Assembly (NCBI RefSeq): GCF_020595125.1
Contig: NZ_JACNMS010000003.1
Span: 248,001 to 312,000, forward strand
Direction: 5' to 3'
DNA length: 64,000 bases
DNA from: Jeotgalibacillus aurantiacus
GTDB taxonomy: Bacteria; Bacillota; Bacilli; Bacillales; Jeotgalibacillaceae
The number at the start of each line of letters is the position of its first letter. Position 1 is the stretch's first letter. The translations under genes and the position numbers were made by a program. Positions 47,021 to 55,557 of this stretch are shown piece after piece. A model generated the notes under the pieces. That model did no database searches, was not told the DNA's origin, and saw nothing but the letters and a program-made list of their open reading frames with translations.

Positions 47021-47536
47021 ATGACGATTTACTGGAATCAGTTTGATGTTAAAGACCGGAGCTATTATATTGCTGTTTCTGCCGAGGGGGTTTGTTATTT
47101 TGGAACTCAATCGGAGGGTTTTGACGGATTGGCGGCCTGGATAAGGAAAGTTTACAAAACGTCAACCCTTGAGTATAGCGCAGAAAGAACGGCTCCTTAT
47201 ATAAGTGAGTTAACGGATTATTTTAATGGTGTTAAACAAACGTTTAATATGAAAGTAGATGTGAAAGGTACACCGTTTCAGGAGGAAGTCTGGCAGGCGT
47301 TGCGTGATATACCTTTTGGTGAAACAAGAAGTTATGCTGATATTGCCGAAGCCATCGGAAGACCAAAGGCGGTCCGTGCAGTGGGAGGAGCAGTTGGTGC
47401 AAATCCGGTGCTCGTGACAATCCCGTGTCACAGAGTGATTGCCAAGGATGGTTCGATTGGCGGTTTCAGCTCAGGGCTTGATTTGAAAAGAGTGCTGATG
47501 AAGATCGAGGGCATCCGGCTGGTGAAAAATGCCTGA
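47021..47536 (+). CDS. ogt: Methylated-DNA--protein-cysteine methyltransferase
   Basis: 171-aa suicide DNA-repair protein that removes alkyl groups from O6-alkylguanine. Active-site PCHRVIAKDGSIGGF with the acceptor Cys at about residue 130-145; the DNA-binding HTH is in ETRSYADIAEAIGRPKAVRAVGGAVGANP-type text of which RAVGGAVGANPV is visible. N-terminal ribonuclease-like domain is present. ATG at 47021 follows TTGGAGGG. Together with two photolyases and DinB it makes up a sizeable repair set in this window. Confidence 0.93.
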   Translation: MTIYWNQFDVKDRSYYIAVSAEGVCYFGTQSEGFDGLAAWIRKVYKTSTLEYSAERTAPYISELTDYFNGVKQTFNMKVDVKGTPFQEEVWQALRDIPFGETRSYADIAEAIGRPKAVRAVGGAVGANPVLVTIPCHRVIAKDGSIGGFSSGLDLKRVLMKIEGIRLVKNA

Positions 47537-47625
47537 CATAAAGGAGCTGTTTCTAGCGCATGGTAAATGGGAGAGCTGTTCTCAGCACTCAATACGGTCC
47601 GTTCATTGGACAAGGGGGAACCATC

Positions 47626-47850
47626 ATGACCAACCATGAAAAATGCAGAAGTAAGCAGCAACGAGCGAAAGTGAACCGTATGGAAGAGATGGTACAAAAT
47701 ACGATTGATAACGCCCGCGATGCCGAATTCGCCCTCGAGCATGCTGATTCAAAACAGCAGGCTGACCAGATCAAAGTCAAAAATGAACACCGTAAAGAAA
47801 GTGTAAAAGCAGCGAAACAAGAAATTCAGGATGAGCGCGAACGCTTCTAA
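47626..47850 (+). CDS. tlp: Small acid-soluble spore protein, Tlp family
   Basis: 74-aa hydrophilic protein. MEEMVQNTIDNARDAEFALE and KVKNEHRKESVKAAKQEIQD are the conserved halves of Tlp, a thioredoxin-like-named SASP present in the spore core. It marks the organism as a spore-former and should be expressed late in the forespore by SigG; a SigG promoter was not identified. ATG at 47626 follows AAGGGGGAA. Confidence 0.85.
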   Translation: MTNHEKCRSKQQRAKVNRMEEMVQNTIDNARDAEFALEHADSKQQADQIKVKNEHRKESVKAAKQEIQDERERF

Positions 47851-47864
47851 TGGATTTCTGTGAA

Positions 47865-47898
47865 AAATGCGCCTGAGTGATCAGGCGTGTTTTTTTTG
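47865..47898 (+). terminator. Rho-independent terminator
   Basis: CGCCTGA and TCAGGCG pair around GTGA, followed by TGTTTTTTTT. Confidence 0.88.
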
Positions 47899-47915
47899 AG
47901 AAGATGGCGTTTGTG

Positions 47916-48041
47916 GTTCGCAGAATGATGCGTGTAGTTCACAAGATGTTAGCGTAGGTTCGCAAAATTTTGCTAATGGTTCGTAAGATAGTAAGAGAGG
48001 TTCACAAGATTCGGACGTTGTTTCGGAGGATAGGGACTTAA
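47916..48041 (+). repeat. Six-unit 21-bp array, GTTCGCAAGATT type
   Basis: Units at 47916, 47937, 47958, 47979, 48000 and 48021, exactly 21 bp apart. It lies between the tlp terminator and the terminator of the minus-strand gene at 48103, thus outside both transcripts. Confidence 0.88.
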
Positions 48042-48060
48042 GACCCTACTACCTAATCAA

Positions 48061-48096
48061 AAGAAAACGCATCCGCCATAAGCGGACACGTTTCTT
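48061..48096 (-). terminator. Terminator of GlsB-like gene
   Basis: AAGAAA-ACG..TCCGC and GCGGA..CGTTTCTT pair around CATAA. It lies directly after the minus-strand stop. Confidence 0.75.
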
Positions 48097-48102
48097 AAAA
48101 CA

Positions 48103-48363
48103 TTATTTATTCTTGGCAGCCTTCAAAATGATGCTAAGGATGAAAACAAAGATAACAGCACCAATTAACGCGGGAATAACATGAATGCCTGCAAGAGAAG
48201 GTCCAAAATCACTAAATGATCCAAGCAGTTCCCCTGCAATCCAGGCCCCGACAATTCCTGCTACGATATTGCCAATACAGCCCATTGGCACGTCTTTTCC
48301 TAAAATTAGTCCTGCAAGCCAGCCGATGAATCCACCGACGATTAAATATAAAATAAGTCCCAT
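48103..48363 (-). CDS. GlsB/YeaQ/YmgE family stress membrane protein
   Basis: 86-aa protein with three Gly-rich helices: LILYLIVGGFIGWLAGLILG, GCIGNIVAGIVGAWIAGELL and IPALIGAVIFVFILSIIL. The G-x-x-x-G spacing and IVAGIVGA are typical of this transglycosylase-associated family, which is stress-induced and of unknown mechanism. ATG at 48363 follows AAAGGAG. Confidence 0.88.
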   Translation of the reverse strand: MGLILYLIVGGFIGWLAGLILGKDVPMGCIGNIVAGIVGAWIAGELLGSFSDFGPSLAGIHVIPALIGAVIFVFILSIILKAAKNK

Positions 48364-48446
48364 AAAGCCGAACTCCTTTCTCACTCATGATGTTCAGACT
48401 TTACCCTTCTTTACATAAGAATATGCGAACAAACATGAACAGATAC

Positions 48447-48881
48447 TTATTCTTTCACCGGCAAATAAATTTCAACTATCTCGTCATCTCCAACGGGGTG
48501 ATAACATTCGATGATCCAGTCATCATCTCGGCTCAGTTCCCGGGATTTCAGCCACTGTACCAGCTCCTGATGAAGGCTTGAGATGGACGCGATGGGTCCG
48601 GCTGTTTTACCGTAGAGCCCGTTTACAGTCAGAAACTCCATATCATCCGGCAATTTTTCCGGCTTATCTTCTACGAGAACGCCAACAAAATATGTACCCT
48701 TTTCCTTTCCCTCTTCAGCAGGTTCGAAAAATGCAGCTTCAGCTGTCATTTTTGCAGGGATTTCATCCAGCCTGCTCATAAAATTTTGTGCGTTCAAAGG
48801 TACTTTTTCTGCAAGTGAATCAAAAGGATCTTCATGCATGACGCCAACAAATAAAAATTCCATTTGAACTTTTTCACTCAT
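48447..48881 (-). CDS. GyrI-like effector-binding domain protein
   Basis: 144-aa stand-alone GyrI-like domain: DSLAEKVPLNAQNFMSRLDE, YFVGVLVEDKPEKLPDDMEF, FLTVNGLYGKTAGPI and the terminal VEIYLPVKE, as in the ligand-binding part of AraC/MerR regulators. No DNA-binding region is fused. It may bind or hydrolyse small hydrophobic compounds. ATG at 48881 follows AAAGGAGTGATT. Confidence 0.8.
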   Translation of the reverse strand: MSEKVQMEFLFVGVMHEDPFDSLAEKVPLNAQNFMSRLDEIPAKMTAEAAFFEPAEEGKEKGTYFVGVLVEDKPEKLPDDMEFLTVNGLYGKTAGPIASISSLHQELVQWLKSRELSRDDDWIIECYHPVGDDEIVEIYLPVKE

Positions 48882-48986
48882 TAGAGAATCACTCCTTTTA
48901 ATATGCAATATTCTGCGCGAATGAAAAAAATCCTTTAATTGTTGTATTATGGTACGATGGTGAAAAGAGATAGGGGAGGGGATGAA

Positions 48987-49832
48987 GTGAAAGAGTTGGC
49001 TAAGCATCAATTCCAACTTTGTGAGCCGCTGCTTCGGAAGCAGGGGTCTATTGAAGTAAGGGCGGTTATTGAGGGCATCAATGAAGGAAGAGTGTTTGTT
49101 GATCAACTGGATTCCCCTTCTTCCGCGGTGGTATGGTTAGGAAACCTTGATGGTTTTTATGTCATTGGGGATGAGAAAAATGAGATGTTTAATAGAAAGC
49201 TGAAGGATTTCATGGACCTGGTCGCAGGGCCGGATGCGTTGGCCCAGGGCATTGGAATCGCAGAAATTCTTTCTTATCATCCCGGCTGGAATGATGTGCT
49301 TGATGAAATCTTTTCAGAGCGTAAAAGTGAGACGTGGGAACAGGCTGTTTATATTTATAATAAAAAGAAAAAACCGAAAAAAGCATTGCTTCCACCTGGC
49401 TATGAAGTGAAATACATGCAGGAAGCGATTCACGTTGCAGACTATACAAGCAGACGGCTGATTCATAATAAAATCAAAGAATTCTGGTCTTCAAAAGAGA
49501 GCTTTTTTGAAAAAGGAATCGGATTTTGTGTGATGAAGGGACAGCAGGTTACGTCTGTATGTATGACGGGATATCGAGCAGGAAATATTCATGCGATCGA
49601 AATTGAAACATTTATGACGTTTGAACAAAAGGGGCTCGCCACAGCGGCGGCAACGGCTTTTGTTGAAGAATGCATCGCTGAAAAAATGATGCCGTACTGG
49701 GATTGCCAGGTTGAAAATCTGCCTTCGGTTAAAACAGCTGAGCGAACAGGTTTTATTCCCGTTTTTACATATCGTGGGATTGAATTTGAATTCAATCCGC
49801 AACGTTCCTTTAAAGTAAATGTGAATCGCTAG
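48987..49832 (+). CDS. GNAT family N-acetyltransferase
   Basis: 281-aa protein, twice the usual length. The C-terminal half (about 130-281) is GNAT: CMTGYRAGNIHAIEIETFMT, FEQKGLATAAATAFVEEC (motif A) and KTAERTGFIPVF near the end. The N-terminal half resembles a degenerate GNAT-like domain (AVVWLGNLDGFYVIGDE). GTG at 48987 follows GGGGAGGGGATGAA. Substrate unknown. Confidence 0.8.
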   Translation: MKELAKHQFQLCEPLLRKQGSIEVRAVIEGINEGRVFVDQLDSPSSAVVWLGNLDGFYVIGDEKNEMFNRKLKDFMDLVAGPDALAQGIGIAEILSYHPGWNDVLDEIFSERKSETWEQAVYIYNKKKKPKKALLPPGYEVKYMQEAIHVADYTSRRLIHNKIKEFWSSKESFFEKGIGFCVMKGQQVTSVCMTGYRAGNIHAIEIETFMTFEQKGLATAAATAFVEECIAEKMMPYWDCQVENLPSVKTAERTGFIPVFTYRGIEFEFNPQRSFKVNVNR

Positions 49833-49836
49833 CATG

Positions 49837-49877
49837 AAAACGGAAACCTCCAAAAAGCGGGGTTTCCGTTGTTTTTG
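49837..49877. terminator. Terminator between convergent genes
   Basis: AACGGAAACC and GGTTTCCGTT pair across a 12-nt loop, then GTTTTTG. It ends just before the stop of the minus-strand gene. Confidence 0.85.
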
Positions 49878-49879
49878 AT

Positions 49880-50113
49880 TTACCAGTATGGGTATCCACC
49901 GTACCCGTATCCATATCCGTAAGGAGGGAACAAAGTCGTGGCCAACAGTCCGCCTGCAAGTCCTCCCAGGAATGGAACGCCCCAGTACGGACGAGGTCGG
50001 TAATATGGACGCCAATAAGGTGGCCGGTTGTAGTAAGGGCGTCTAATAGCGTCTTGATCGAATGAGCGGGAGTAATCAACGGGATAGCTGTAAAACGAAT
50101 CATGCTGATTCAT
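49880..50113 (-). CDS. Tyr/Pro/Gly-rich small protein, probable coat or surface protein
   Basis: 77-aa protein, very rich in Tyr, Pro and Arg (RRPYYNRPPYWRPYYRPRPY), then a short hydrophobic GVPFLGGLAGGLLATTLF and a YGYGYGYGGYPYW tail. Such composition is common in spore coat and cell-surface proteins of Bacillales; the role is inferred from composition alone. A GAGGAGGAT RBS precedes the ATG. Confidence 0.7.
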   Translation of the reverse strand: MNQHDSFYSYPVDYSRSFDQDAIRRPYYNRPPYWRPYYRPRPYWGVPFLGGLAGGLLATTLFPPYGYGYGYGGYPYW

Positions 50114-50223
50114 AAATCATCCTCCTCGAATGGAATTCTCTATATCATACGCACAGGTTTGATAAGGGGATGGGTGATTGTCATATGCATATTAAAATAA
50201 AGTGGTTTAAGAGGTACATAATT

Positions 50224-50763
50224 ATGAGGAATCTTTATTTAATCAGACATTGCCAGGCAGTAGGGCAGGAACCTGAAGCCGAATTAACGGCAAAAGGAAA
50301 GGTTCAGGCAAAACAGCTTGCAGACTTTTTTGAACAGATTGAACTGGAGCGTGTGATTTCAAGTCCGTTTGTCAGAGCAGTAGAGACGGCTCAGCCAATT
50401 GCACAGTTGAAAAAGCTGGATGTCGAGCAGGATATCAGGCTGTCAGAGAGAGTGCTTAGTAAGGTGGATTTGCCGGACTGGCTGGATCGACTGAAAGAGT
50501 CATTTGCAGATCCAGATCTCAAAATGCCTGGCGGTGAGTCAGCGTCAGAAGCGATGAGTCGTGGCTGGGAAGTGGTTTGTGAATTAACAGAGGCAAGAGG
50601 GGAAGCAGCCCTTGTGACGCACGGTAATCTTCTGTCACTTATGCTTAAACAAATAGACCCTCAGACAGGTTTTGAGGAATGGAGAGCTTTAACAAACCCG
50701 GATGTATATAAAGTGTCATATCAAAACGATAGCTGGACTTTTTCACGCGTCTGGACAGAATAA
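50224..50763 (+). CDS. Histidine phosphatase family protein
   Basis: 179-aa phosphatase-fold protein. MRNLYLIRHCQAVGQEPEAE has RHCQ in place of the common RHGE, so the glycine after the catalytic His is Cys. SSPFVRAVETAQPIA supplies the second Arg, and LVTHGNLLSLML the second His. ATG at 50224 follows GAGGT. Paralogue of the gene at 32855; substrate unknown. Confidence 0.88.
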   Translation: MRNLYLIRHCQAVGQEPEAELTAKGKVQAKQLADFFEQIELERVISSPFVRAVETAQPIAQLKKLDVEQDIRLSERVLSKVDLPDWLDRLKESFADPDLKMPGGESASEAMSRGWEVVCELTEARGEAALVTHGNLLSLMLKQIDPQTGFEEWRALTNPDVYKVSYQNDSWTFSRVWTE

Positions 50764-50793
50764 GCGGCTGCTGAATATCTCAGCAGCCGCTTT
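50764..50793 (+). terminator. Rho-independent terminator
   Basis: GCGGCTGCTGA and TCAGCAGCCGC form an 11-bp stem around ATATC; only TTTC follows. Confidence 0.75.
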
Positions 50794-50803
50794 CATGTCT
50801 GTA

Positions 50804-51064
50804 TTATGAAGACGTGTAAATAATGCTTAATCCAATGGTTGAGGTGATCAGGAAGCTTGCATAGCCTATCCACTGCATCCATTTGGATGCACCGCTCTTT
50901 TGAATATAGGCGCGAGTAACGTCCGTGGCCAGCCAGAAGAAAAATAAAAATGAAAGAGCAAATATTCTTGGTTTTGGTGTTTCATTTAGTATATAGGTAT
51001 AGCCGAGGACGCCTGCCACGACAAGTGCCGCCTGGATCATGATCAGTTTTCGGTTCATTTTCAT
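50804..51064 (-). CDS. Small membrane protein of unknown function
   Basis: 86-aa protein with three helices: LIMIQAALVVAGVLGYTYIL, IFALSFLFFFWLATDVTRAY and WIGYASFLITSTIGLSIIYT. ATG at 51064 follows AAAGGGA. No motif recognised. Confidence 0.65.
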   Translation of the reverse strand: MKMNRKLIMIQAALVVAGVLGYTYILNETPKPRIFALSFLFFFWLATDVTRAYIQKSGASKWMQWIGYASFLITSTIGLSIIYTSS

Positions 51065-51280
51065 GGTGCGCATCCCTTTCTTTTTCACTCAGTGCCGAAG
51101 TTGTTTTCGTACACCGCTGTACTATTATACTGACACTCTGTCAGGTTATCAATGTGAAAGGCGAACTAAATCGGCTTTCAGGAATCACTGGTGATCATAA
51201 AAAGTGAAGAATCCACTTTTGAGTGTGTTATTATTTTACAATATAACGTTGAAAAATTGAATGTTTTTGGGGGAATAAAA

Positions 51281-52060
51281 ATGGGCGAATTACCGGGAGA
51301 ATTAAAGGGGTTTATGGGTCAGCTGCTGGATCAACTGACACATGAGCTGACGGGTTACATAGAATCGGTTTATGTATATGGTTCAATAGCTACAGGCAGC
51401 TATGTCAAGAACTGCAGTGATATTGATATGGTGTTTGTTGTAAATGATCGTATATCAGTGGATCAGGTGCGTAATGCGCTAAGTCCGAGCCTTAATCTGA
51501 AATTTGGAAAGCAGCTTGACGCTATGTTTATCAGGAAAGAGGATCTCGGAAAAATGAATCATGAACTGGCTCCCTATCCGTATATACATAATGGAAGAGT
51601 GAAGGAGGGACATTGGGATATCAATGCCATTACATGGTGGATGCTAGCTCATCAGGCAATCTGTATGTTTGGCAGTCCTCAGCAAATGAATATCACCTGG
51701 GAAGACGTTGAGAATACATTACGCTACAATCTGGAACATTACTGGACAGGTAAAAGTAAGACGATTTTTTCTTTTATTCGGGACAGCGATTTTGCTTTTG
51801 CGATGGCGACCGTATCGCGAATCGGTTATACATTTGAGACAGGAGAGATTGTGTCAAAAAGAGGTGCGTTAATATGGATGAAAGAACGTTCGGATGTTCA
51901 ATGGGTGCGTTTGCTGAAAGAAGCTGAATCTATTTTAAATAAAAGAAGATCCGGTTACTTCAGCAAAATCTACAGAGCTTACCAGTGTAAAAAGTTTGTG
52001 AAGGAAATCATTCATTACGATTGGAGGAAAAAAGATGATCAATATTCAAATATTTCGTGA
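51281..52060 (+). CDS. ANT(3'')-like nucleotidyltransferase with DUF4111-type C-terminus
   Basis: 259-aa cytosolic protein. SVYVYGSIATGSYVKNCSDI at residues 30-49 followed by DMVFVV gives the G-S-x(10)-S-D-I-D motif of nucleotidyltransferases. The helical C-terminal domain, with NAITWWMLAHQAICMFGSPQ near residue 115 and YWTGKSKTIFSF, is like that of streptomycin adenylyltransferases AadA/ANT(9). Resistance is possible but unproven, since many chromosomal members act on other alcohols. ATG at 51281 follows TGGGGGAATAAA. It overlaps the next gene by 26 nt. Confidence 0.8.
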   Translation: MGELPGELKGFMGQLLDQLTHELTGYIESVYVYGSIATGSYVKNCSDIDMVFVVNDRISVDQVRNALSPSLNLKFGKQLDAMFIRKEDLGKMNHELAPYPYIHNGRVKEGHWDINAITWWMLAHQAICMFGSPQQMNITWEDVENTLRYNLEHYWTGKSKTIFSFIRDSDFAFAMATVSRIGYTFETGEIVSKRGALIWMKERSDVQWVRLLKEAESILNKRRSGYFSKIYRAYQCKKFVKEIIHYDWRKKDDQYSNIS

Positions 52061-52862
52061 TATAGAATCTTTTAGAGAAGAAGCAGTTCCTTTTTTGTTA
52101 AAACAGGAAGCTGAAAACAATCTGATTCTAGGACTGACAATGGCACTTAAAATGGAATCAAAGCCGTACCTCATGGCAAAGATTCAGAAGGACGGGAAAC
52201 CGGCAATGTTTATGCTGCAGACGATTCCTTCCCAGGCGATCCTGTCACTGCATACAGGACTTGATCAAAACGATCTGAATCAGATTGCGGACTGGCTTTT
52301 TGACAACAAGGTACCTGGTCTTGTCGGTGAAAAAGAAACGGTACTGACAATTGCCGACTACATAAAAAATAGAGGAACGGCGTATGACATTAAAATGGAT
52401 CAGCGCATTTACAAGCTGACTGATGTTGTGGATCCGAAAAGTGTATCTGGTGAGCTTGAGCAGGTGGAAATGGTAGATTCAGAGCTCGTTGTTGATTATT
52501 TAACCGATTTTCACAGCCATGTTCCTGAGCCTGCATCCGCTGAAGAAATCCGGCTGGCTGCTTTACGTATGATTAATGAGGGGCGTCTGTACGGCTGGCG
52601 GGATCAGGAAAAACTCGTTTCCGTTGCGGTGATCTCAAGGCCAACTGTTCACAATGCAAACATTGCATTTGTCTACACGCCGCCTGAACTCAGAGGGCGC
52701 GGCTATGCCTCCAACTGTGTAGCGGAGCTCTCTAAAAAAGCGTTGGAGCAATACGATACACTATCGCTCTATACAGACATGGCTAACCCGACATCTAATA
52801 AAATTTATATGGACATCGGTTATGAGCCGGTATGCGATTCAGTGATGGTGTGGTTTCGGTAA
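52035..52862 (+). CDS. GNAT family N-acetyltransferase
   Basis: 275-aa protein with a variable N-terminal half (ETVLTIADYIKNRGTAYDIK) and a C-terminal GNAT: LYGWRDQEKLVSVAVISRPT, IAFVYTPPELRGRGYASNCV (motif A, R-G-R-G-Y-A) and NPTSNKIYMDIGYEPV. This is the type of YncA-like or Zwa-like acyltransferases. ATG at 52035 follows GGAGGAAAAAAG, within the preceding gene, so it is translationally coupled to the ANT-like gene. Confidence 0.85.
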   Translation: MINIQIFRDIESFREEAVPFLLKQEAENNLILGLTMALKMESKPYLMAKIQKDGKPAMFMLQTIPSQAILSLHTGLDQNDLNQIADWLFDNKVPGLVGEKETVLTIADYIKNRGTAYDIKMDQRIYKLTDVVDPKSVSGELEQVEMVDSELVVDYLTDFHSHVPEPASAEEIRLAALRMINEGRLYGWRDQEKLVSVAVISRPTVHNANIAFVYTPPELRGRGYASNCVAELSKKALEQYDTLSLYTDMANPTSNKIYMDIGYEPVCDSVMVWFR

Positions 52863-52986
52863 GGAAATGAACAATAGAATTTCAGACAAACAATAAACAA
52901 TCCCTTAAAGCAGTTGTATAGGTAAGTTTACGTAAGAGGTGTATAATAGACTCCGTGCTTCGTGAATCGAATGATTGAAAGGCAGG

Positions 52987-54204
52987 ATGAAAATGAACAC
53001 CCTTACCGGTTCAAAAAGGACCCGCCTTGCGCTGCTTCTGGGCTCGCTCGGTGCGATGGGTCCGTTAACGATTGATATGTATCTACCTTCCTTTCCGACG
53101 ATTGCATCTGAACTTGGTACCTCTGCTTCGTCTGTTCAACTCAGTCTGACAGCCTGTCTGCTTGGACTCGGAATTGGACAGTTGATCATGGGGCCAATGA
53201 GTGATGTACATGGAAGGAAGCGTCCCTTAGTCATTGCTTTGATTGCTTATGCAATTGCTTCTTTTGCAATTGCGTTTTCACCCAATATTTATTTCCTGAT
53301 TGGTGCCCGTTTTCTCCAGGGATTTGCTGCGTCAGCCGGGATTGTCATTTCACGGGCCATTGTCCGTGACTCATACAGCGGCAGGGAACTGACCAAATTT
53401 TTTGCATTGCTCATGCTGGTCAGTAATCTGGCGCCGATCCTTGCACCAATTGCAGGAAGTACGGTGCTGCTATTCACAAACTGGAACGGTATTTTTGTCG
53501 TTTTAAGTATCATCGGCATACTGTTATTCTTTTTAATTACTTCAAGGCTGGAAGAAACTCTGCCGGAAGAGCGACGTGTTCCGAGTAATATCGGACAGAC
53601 GCTGAAAAACTTTCAGTCTCTTGTGGCGGATCGACAGTTCCTTGGCTACGCATTGGCTCAAGGATTTATGATCGCAGGTGTATTCGCTTATGTGTCAGGA
53701 ACACCTTTCGTTTATCAGAATATTTATGGTGTATCACCGCAGGTATTCAGCTACTTATTTGGATTAAACGGAATCGGACTGATTATCGGAACGCAGTCAG
53801 TCGGACGTCTGTCACATAAGGTATCTGAACGTCAGTTTCTGCTCTATGGCTTAAGTCAGGCAGTTACTGCAGGTGCTGTTCTGACCGTTGCGGTTCTTGT
53901 AAATGGTCCGTTTATCGCGATTGCCATTCCGCTATTTTTCTTCGTCATGTCAATCGGGATGGTGGCTACCGCTTCATTCTCCCTTGCGATGCAAACGCAG
54001 GGGCATATTGCAGGAAGTGCATCTGCATTTCTCGGAATGCTGCCGCTCGTCCTTGGCTCTCTGACAGCGCCGCTTGTCGGGATTGCAGGGGAAGATACAG
54101 CCGTACCAATGGGGCTGATCATTTTCACAGCCAGCCTGTTAGCGCTCGGTGCTTACTTTGGACTGGCAAGACGTGCTGAAAAGAAGACGGATGAATTGGT
54201 TTAA
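52987..54204 (+). CDS. Bcr/CflA family multidrug efflux MFS transporter
   Basis: 405-aa membrane protein with 12 helices. Begins LALLLGSLGAMGPLTIDMYL, the Bcr signature with charged Asp in TM1; motif A is GPMSDVHGRKRPLVIAL near residue 75; motif C-like RFLQGFAASAGIVISRAIVRD near residue 105. Family members export bicyclomycin, chloramphenicol or sulfathiazole; substrate here unknown. ATG at 52987 with AAAGGCAGG upstream; ATG at 52993 is also possible. The 3' end runs DELV. Confidence 0.88.
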   Translation: MKMNTLTGSKRTRLALLLGSLGAMGPLTIDMYLPSFPTIASELGTSASSVQLSLTACLLGLGIGQLIMGPMSDVHGRKRPLVIALIAYAIASFAIAFSPNIYFLIGARFLQGFAASAGIVISRAIVRDSYSGRELTKFFALLMLVSNLAPILAPIAGSTVLLFTNWNGIFVVLSIIGILLFFLITSRLEETLPEERRVPSNIGQTLKNFQSLVADRQFLGYALAQGFMIAGVFAYVSGTPFVYQNIYGVSPQVFSYLFGLNGIGLIIGTQSVGRLSHKVSERQFLLYGLSQAVTAGAVLTVAVLVNGPFIAIAIPLFFFVMSIGMVATASFSLAMQTQGHIAGSASAFLGMLPLVLGSLTAPLVGIAGEDTAVPMGLIIFTASLLALGAYFGLARRAEKKTDELV

Positions 54205-54287
54205 AGATGGGGTTGTATGATGACTTTATTAGTTGTCACAAACCGTCTTTAAAAGAATTCTTGGGTACGTTACAAGTTAAACACGCC

Positions 54288-54323
54288 AAAAACCCCCTGA
54301 ACTAAATAATCAGGGGGTTTTTA
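54288..54323. terminator. Bidirectional terminator
   Basis: AAAAACCCCCTGA and TCAGGGGGTTTTT form a perfect 13-bp stem with a 9-nt loop. The end of the minus-strand VOC gene is within the right arm. Confidence 0.92.
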
Positions 54324-54675
54324 GCAATTCGCATATCTCATGCACATTGCCAAAGGGGTCTACAAAAGCGGCATACTTACTGAAGTTGTTTTGGTTTGGC
54401 TTTGTATGTAAAAAGGTGATGTCTTTCTCAAGCATTTCGTGCATCTTTTGATCAATGTTGTCTACTTCAAAAACAAAAACAGTGCGAGCCTCATTTGAAT
54501 AATCTCCGGGTGAAGTATCTTTTTCAGCCAGGTAGCAGTGAACCTCCGTACCGAAGGCATTAAAGGCCAGATGGTAGTCATCTTGTTCAAGCAGTTTCCA
54601 ATCCAGGAGATCCCGGTAAAATGAGATCGTCTTTTCAAAGTCAGTGACGAAGATGGTCAGCATTTTAAGCTTCAT
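54310..54675 (-). CDS. VOC family protein
   Basis: 121-aa cytosolic glyoxalase-fold protein: MLTIFVTDFEKTISFYRDLL then LLEQDDYHLAFNAFGTEVHC and AAFVDPFGNVHEICELL at the C-terminus, where Glu in HEICEL fits a metal ligand. Substrate unknown. GAAAGGAGCTCAAC precedes ATG. It overlaps the upstream membrane gene by 11 nt. Confidence 0.87.
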   Translation of the reverse strand: MKLKMLTIFVTDFEKTISFYRDLLDWKLLEQDDYHLAFNAFGTEVHCYLAEKDTSPGDYSNEARTVFVFEVDNIDQKMHEMLEKDITFLHTKPNQNNFSKYAAFVDPFGNVHEICELLKTP

Positions 54676-54859
54676 GTTGTTGAGCTCCTTTCCTATGCTC
54701 GTATCTACTATTTACAAAAGCGATCATCGCAAAGAAAAATAGCGTTGAATTGATCCAGAGAACAAAACCTATGTACTCATTATCAAAGAAAGTATGATTA
54801 ATAAGAAAAACAAAGTGCATCGCGGCAGTTATGCTGAAGATTAAAGTTGAATACTTCAC
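54665..54859 (-). CDS. Small membrane protein of unknown function
   Basis: 64-aa protein with two helices (STLIFSITAAMHFVFLINHT and VLWINSTLFFFAMIAFVNSR) and a charged tail (HRKGAQQHEA). GTG at 54859 follows GGAGGTG. It precedes and overlaps the VOC gene, forming a two-gene operon. Confidence 0.65.
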   Translation of the reverse strand: MKYSTLIFSITAAMHFVFLINHTFFDNEYIGFVLWINSTLFFFAMIAFVNSRYEHRKGAQQHEA

Positions 54860-54979
54860 AAAAACACCTCCGTTACGTAGATATTCTATCACAACACTCA
54901 TTGTATAAAGATAAACGAATCCAAAGATGGATGTATCTGTTAATATTAAATCATCTATTTAGAGGGAATGGGGACAAAT

Positions 54980-55546
54980 ATGAGGAAAATGCTGCTGTTT
55001 TTATTTGAAGGGTATTGTGAATTTGAAGTGACTGTTGCGATTTCTATGATCCGGAATGAGGTGGAGGTCGTAACCGTTGCTTCTGACCGTTTACCTATCC
55101 GGTCAGAAGCAGGTCTTGTCACGATACCGGATTTAAGCTTAAATGAAGTCGCTCACAGGGAGTATGAGGGGATCATCATTCCTGGTGGCGATTTAAAACC
55201 TGTTGTGGATATGCAGTCAATCTATGACCTCACGGCTGATCTTTACACAAATAATAAAATTGTCGCCTCCATTTGCAGCGGTGTTTATATCCCGGCAAAG
55301 GCCGGCGTATTAAAAGGACAGACCTACACCGTTACTTTATCAGGAGAACAGCGGGATTTCCTTGGTAGCTTTGAGGAAACCGGCTTTGTATATGAACCGG
55401 TTGTTCAAACGGGGAACCTCCTGACCGCGCAGGGACATGCCTACGCTGAATTCGCTGTTACACTTGCTGAGATGTTGGGAGTCTCTAGTGAAAACAAAGC
55501 CGCATTTTACTCAGGCAAGAGGAATGTGATGATGGAGACAAATTAG
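54980..55546 (+). CDS. DJ-1/PfpI family protein
   Basis: 188-aa cytosolic protein of the class I glutamine-amidotransferase-like fold. LFLFEGYCEFEVTVAISMIR, YEGIIIPGGDLKPV near residue 65, and nucleophile Cys in VASICSGVYIPAKAG near residue 97 are visible. Such proteins act as chaperones, deglycases or isocyanide hydratases; role unknown here. ATG at 54980 with GGGAATGGGG upstream; ATG at 54968 is less likely. Confidence 0.85.
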   Translation: MRKMLLFLFEGYCEFEVTVAISMIRNEVEVVTVASDRLPIRSEAGLVTIPDLSLNEVAHREYEGIIIPGGDLKPVVDMQSIYDLTADLYTNNKIVASICSGVYIPAKAGVLKGQTYTVTLSGEQRDFLGSFEETGFVYEPVVQTGNLLTAQGHAYAEFAVTLAEMLGVSSENKAAFYSGKRNVMMETN

Positions 55547-55557
55547 ATTCTTGCAGA

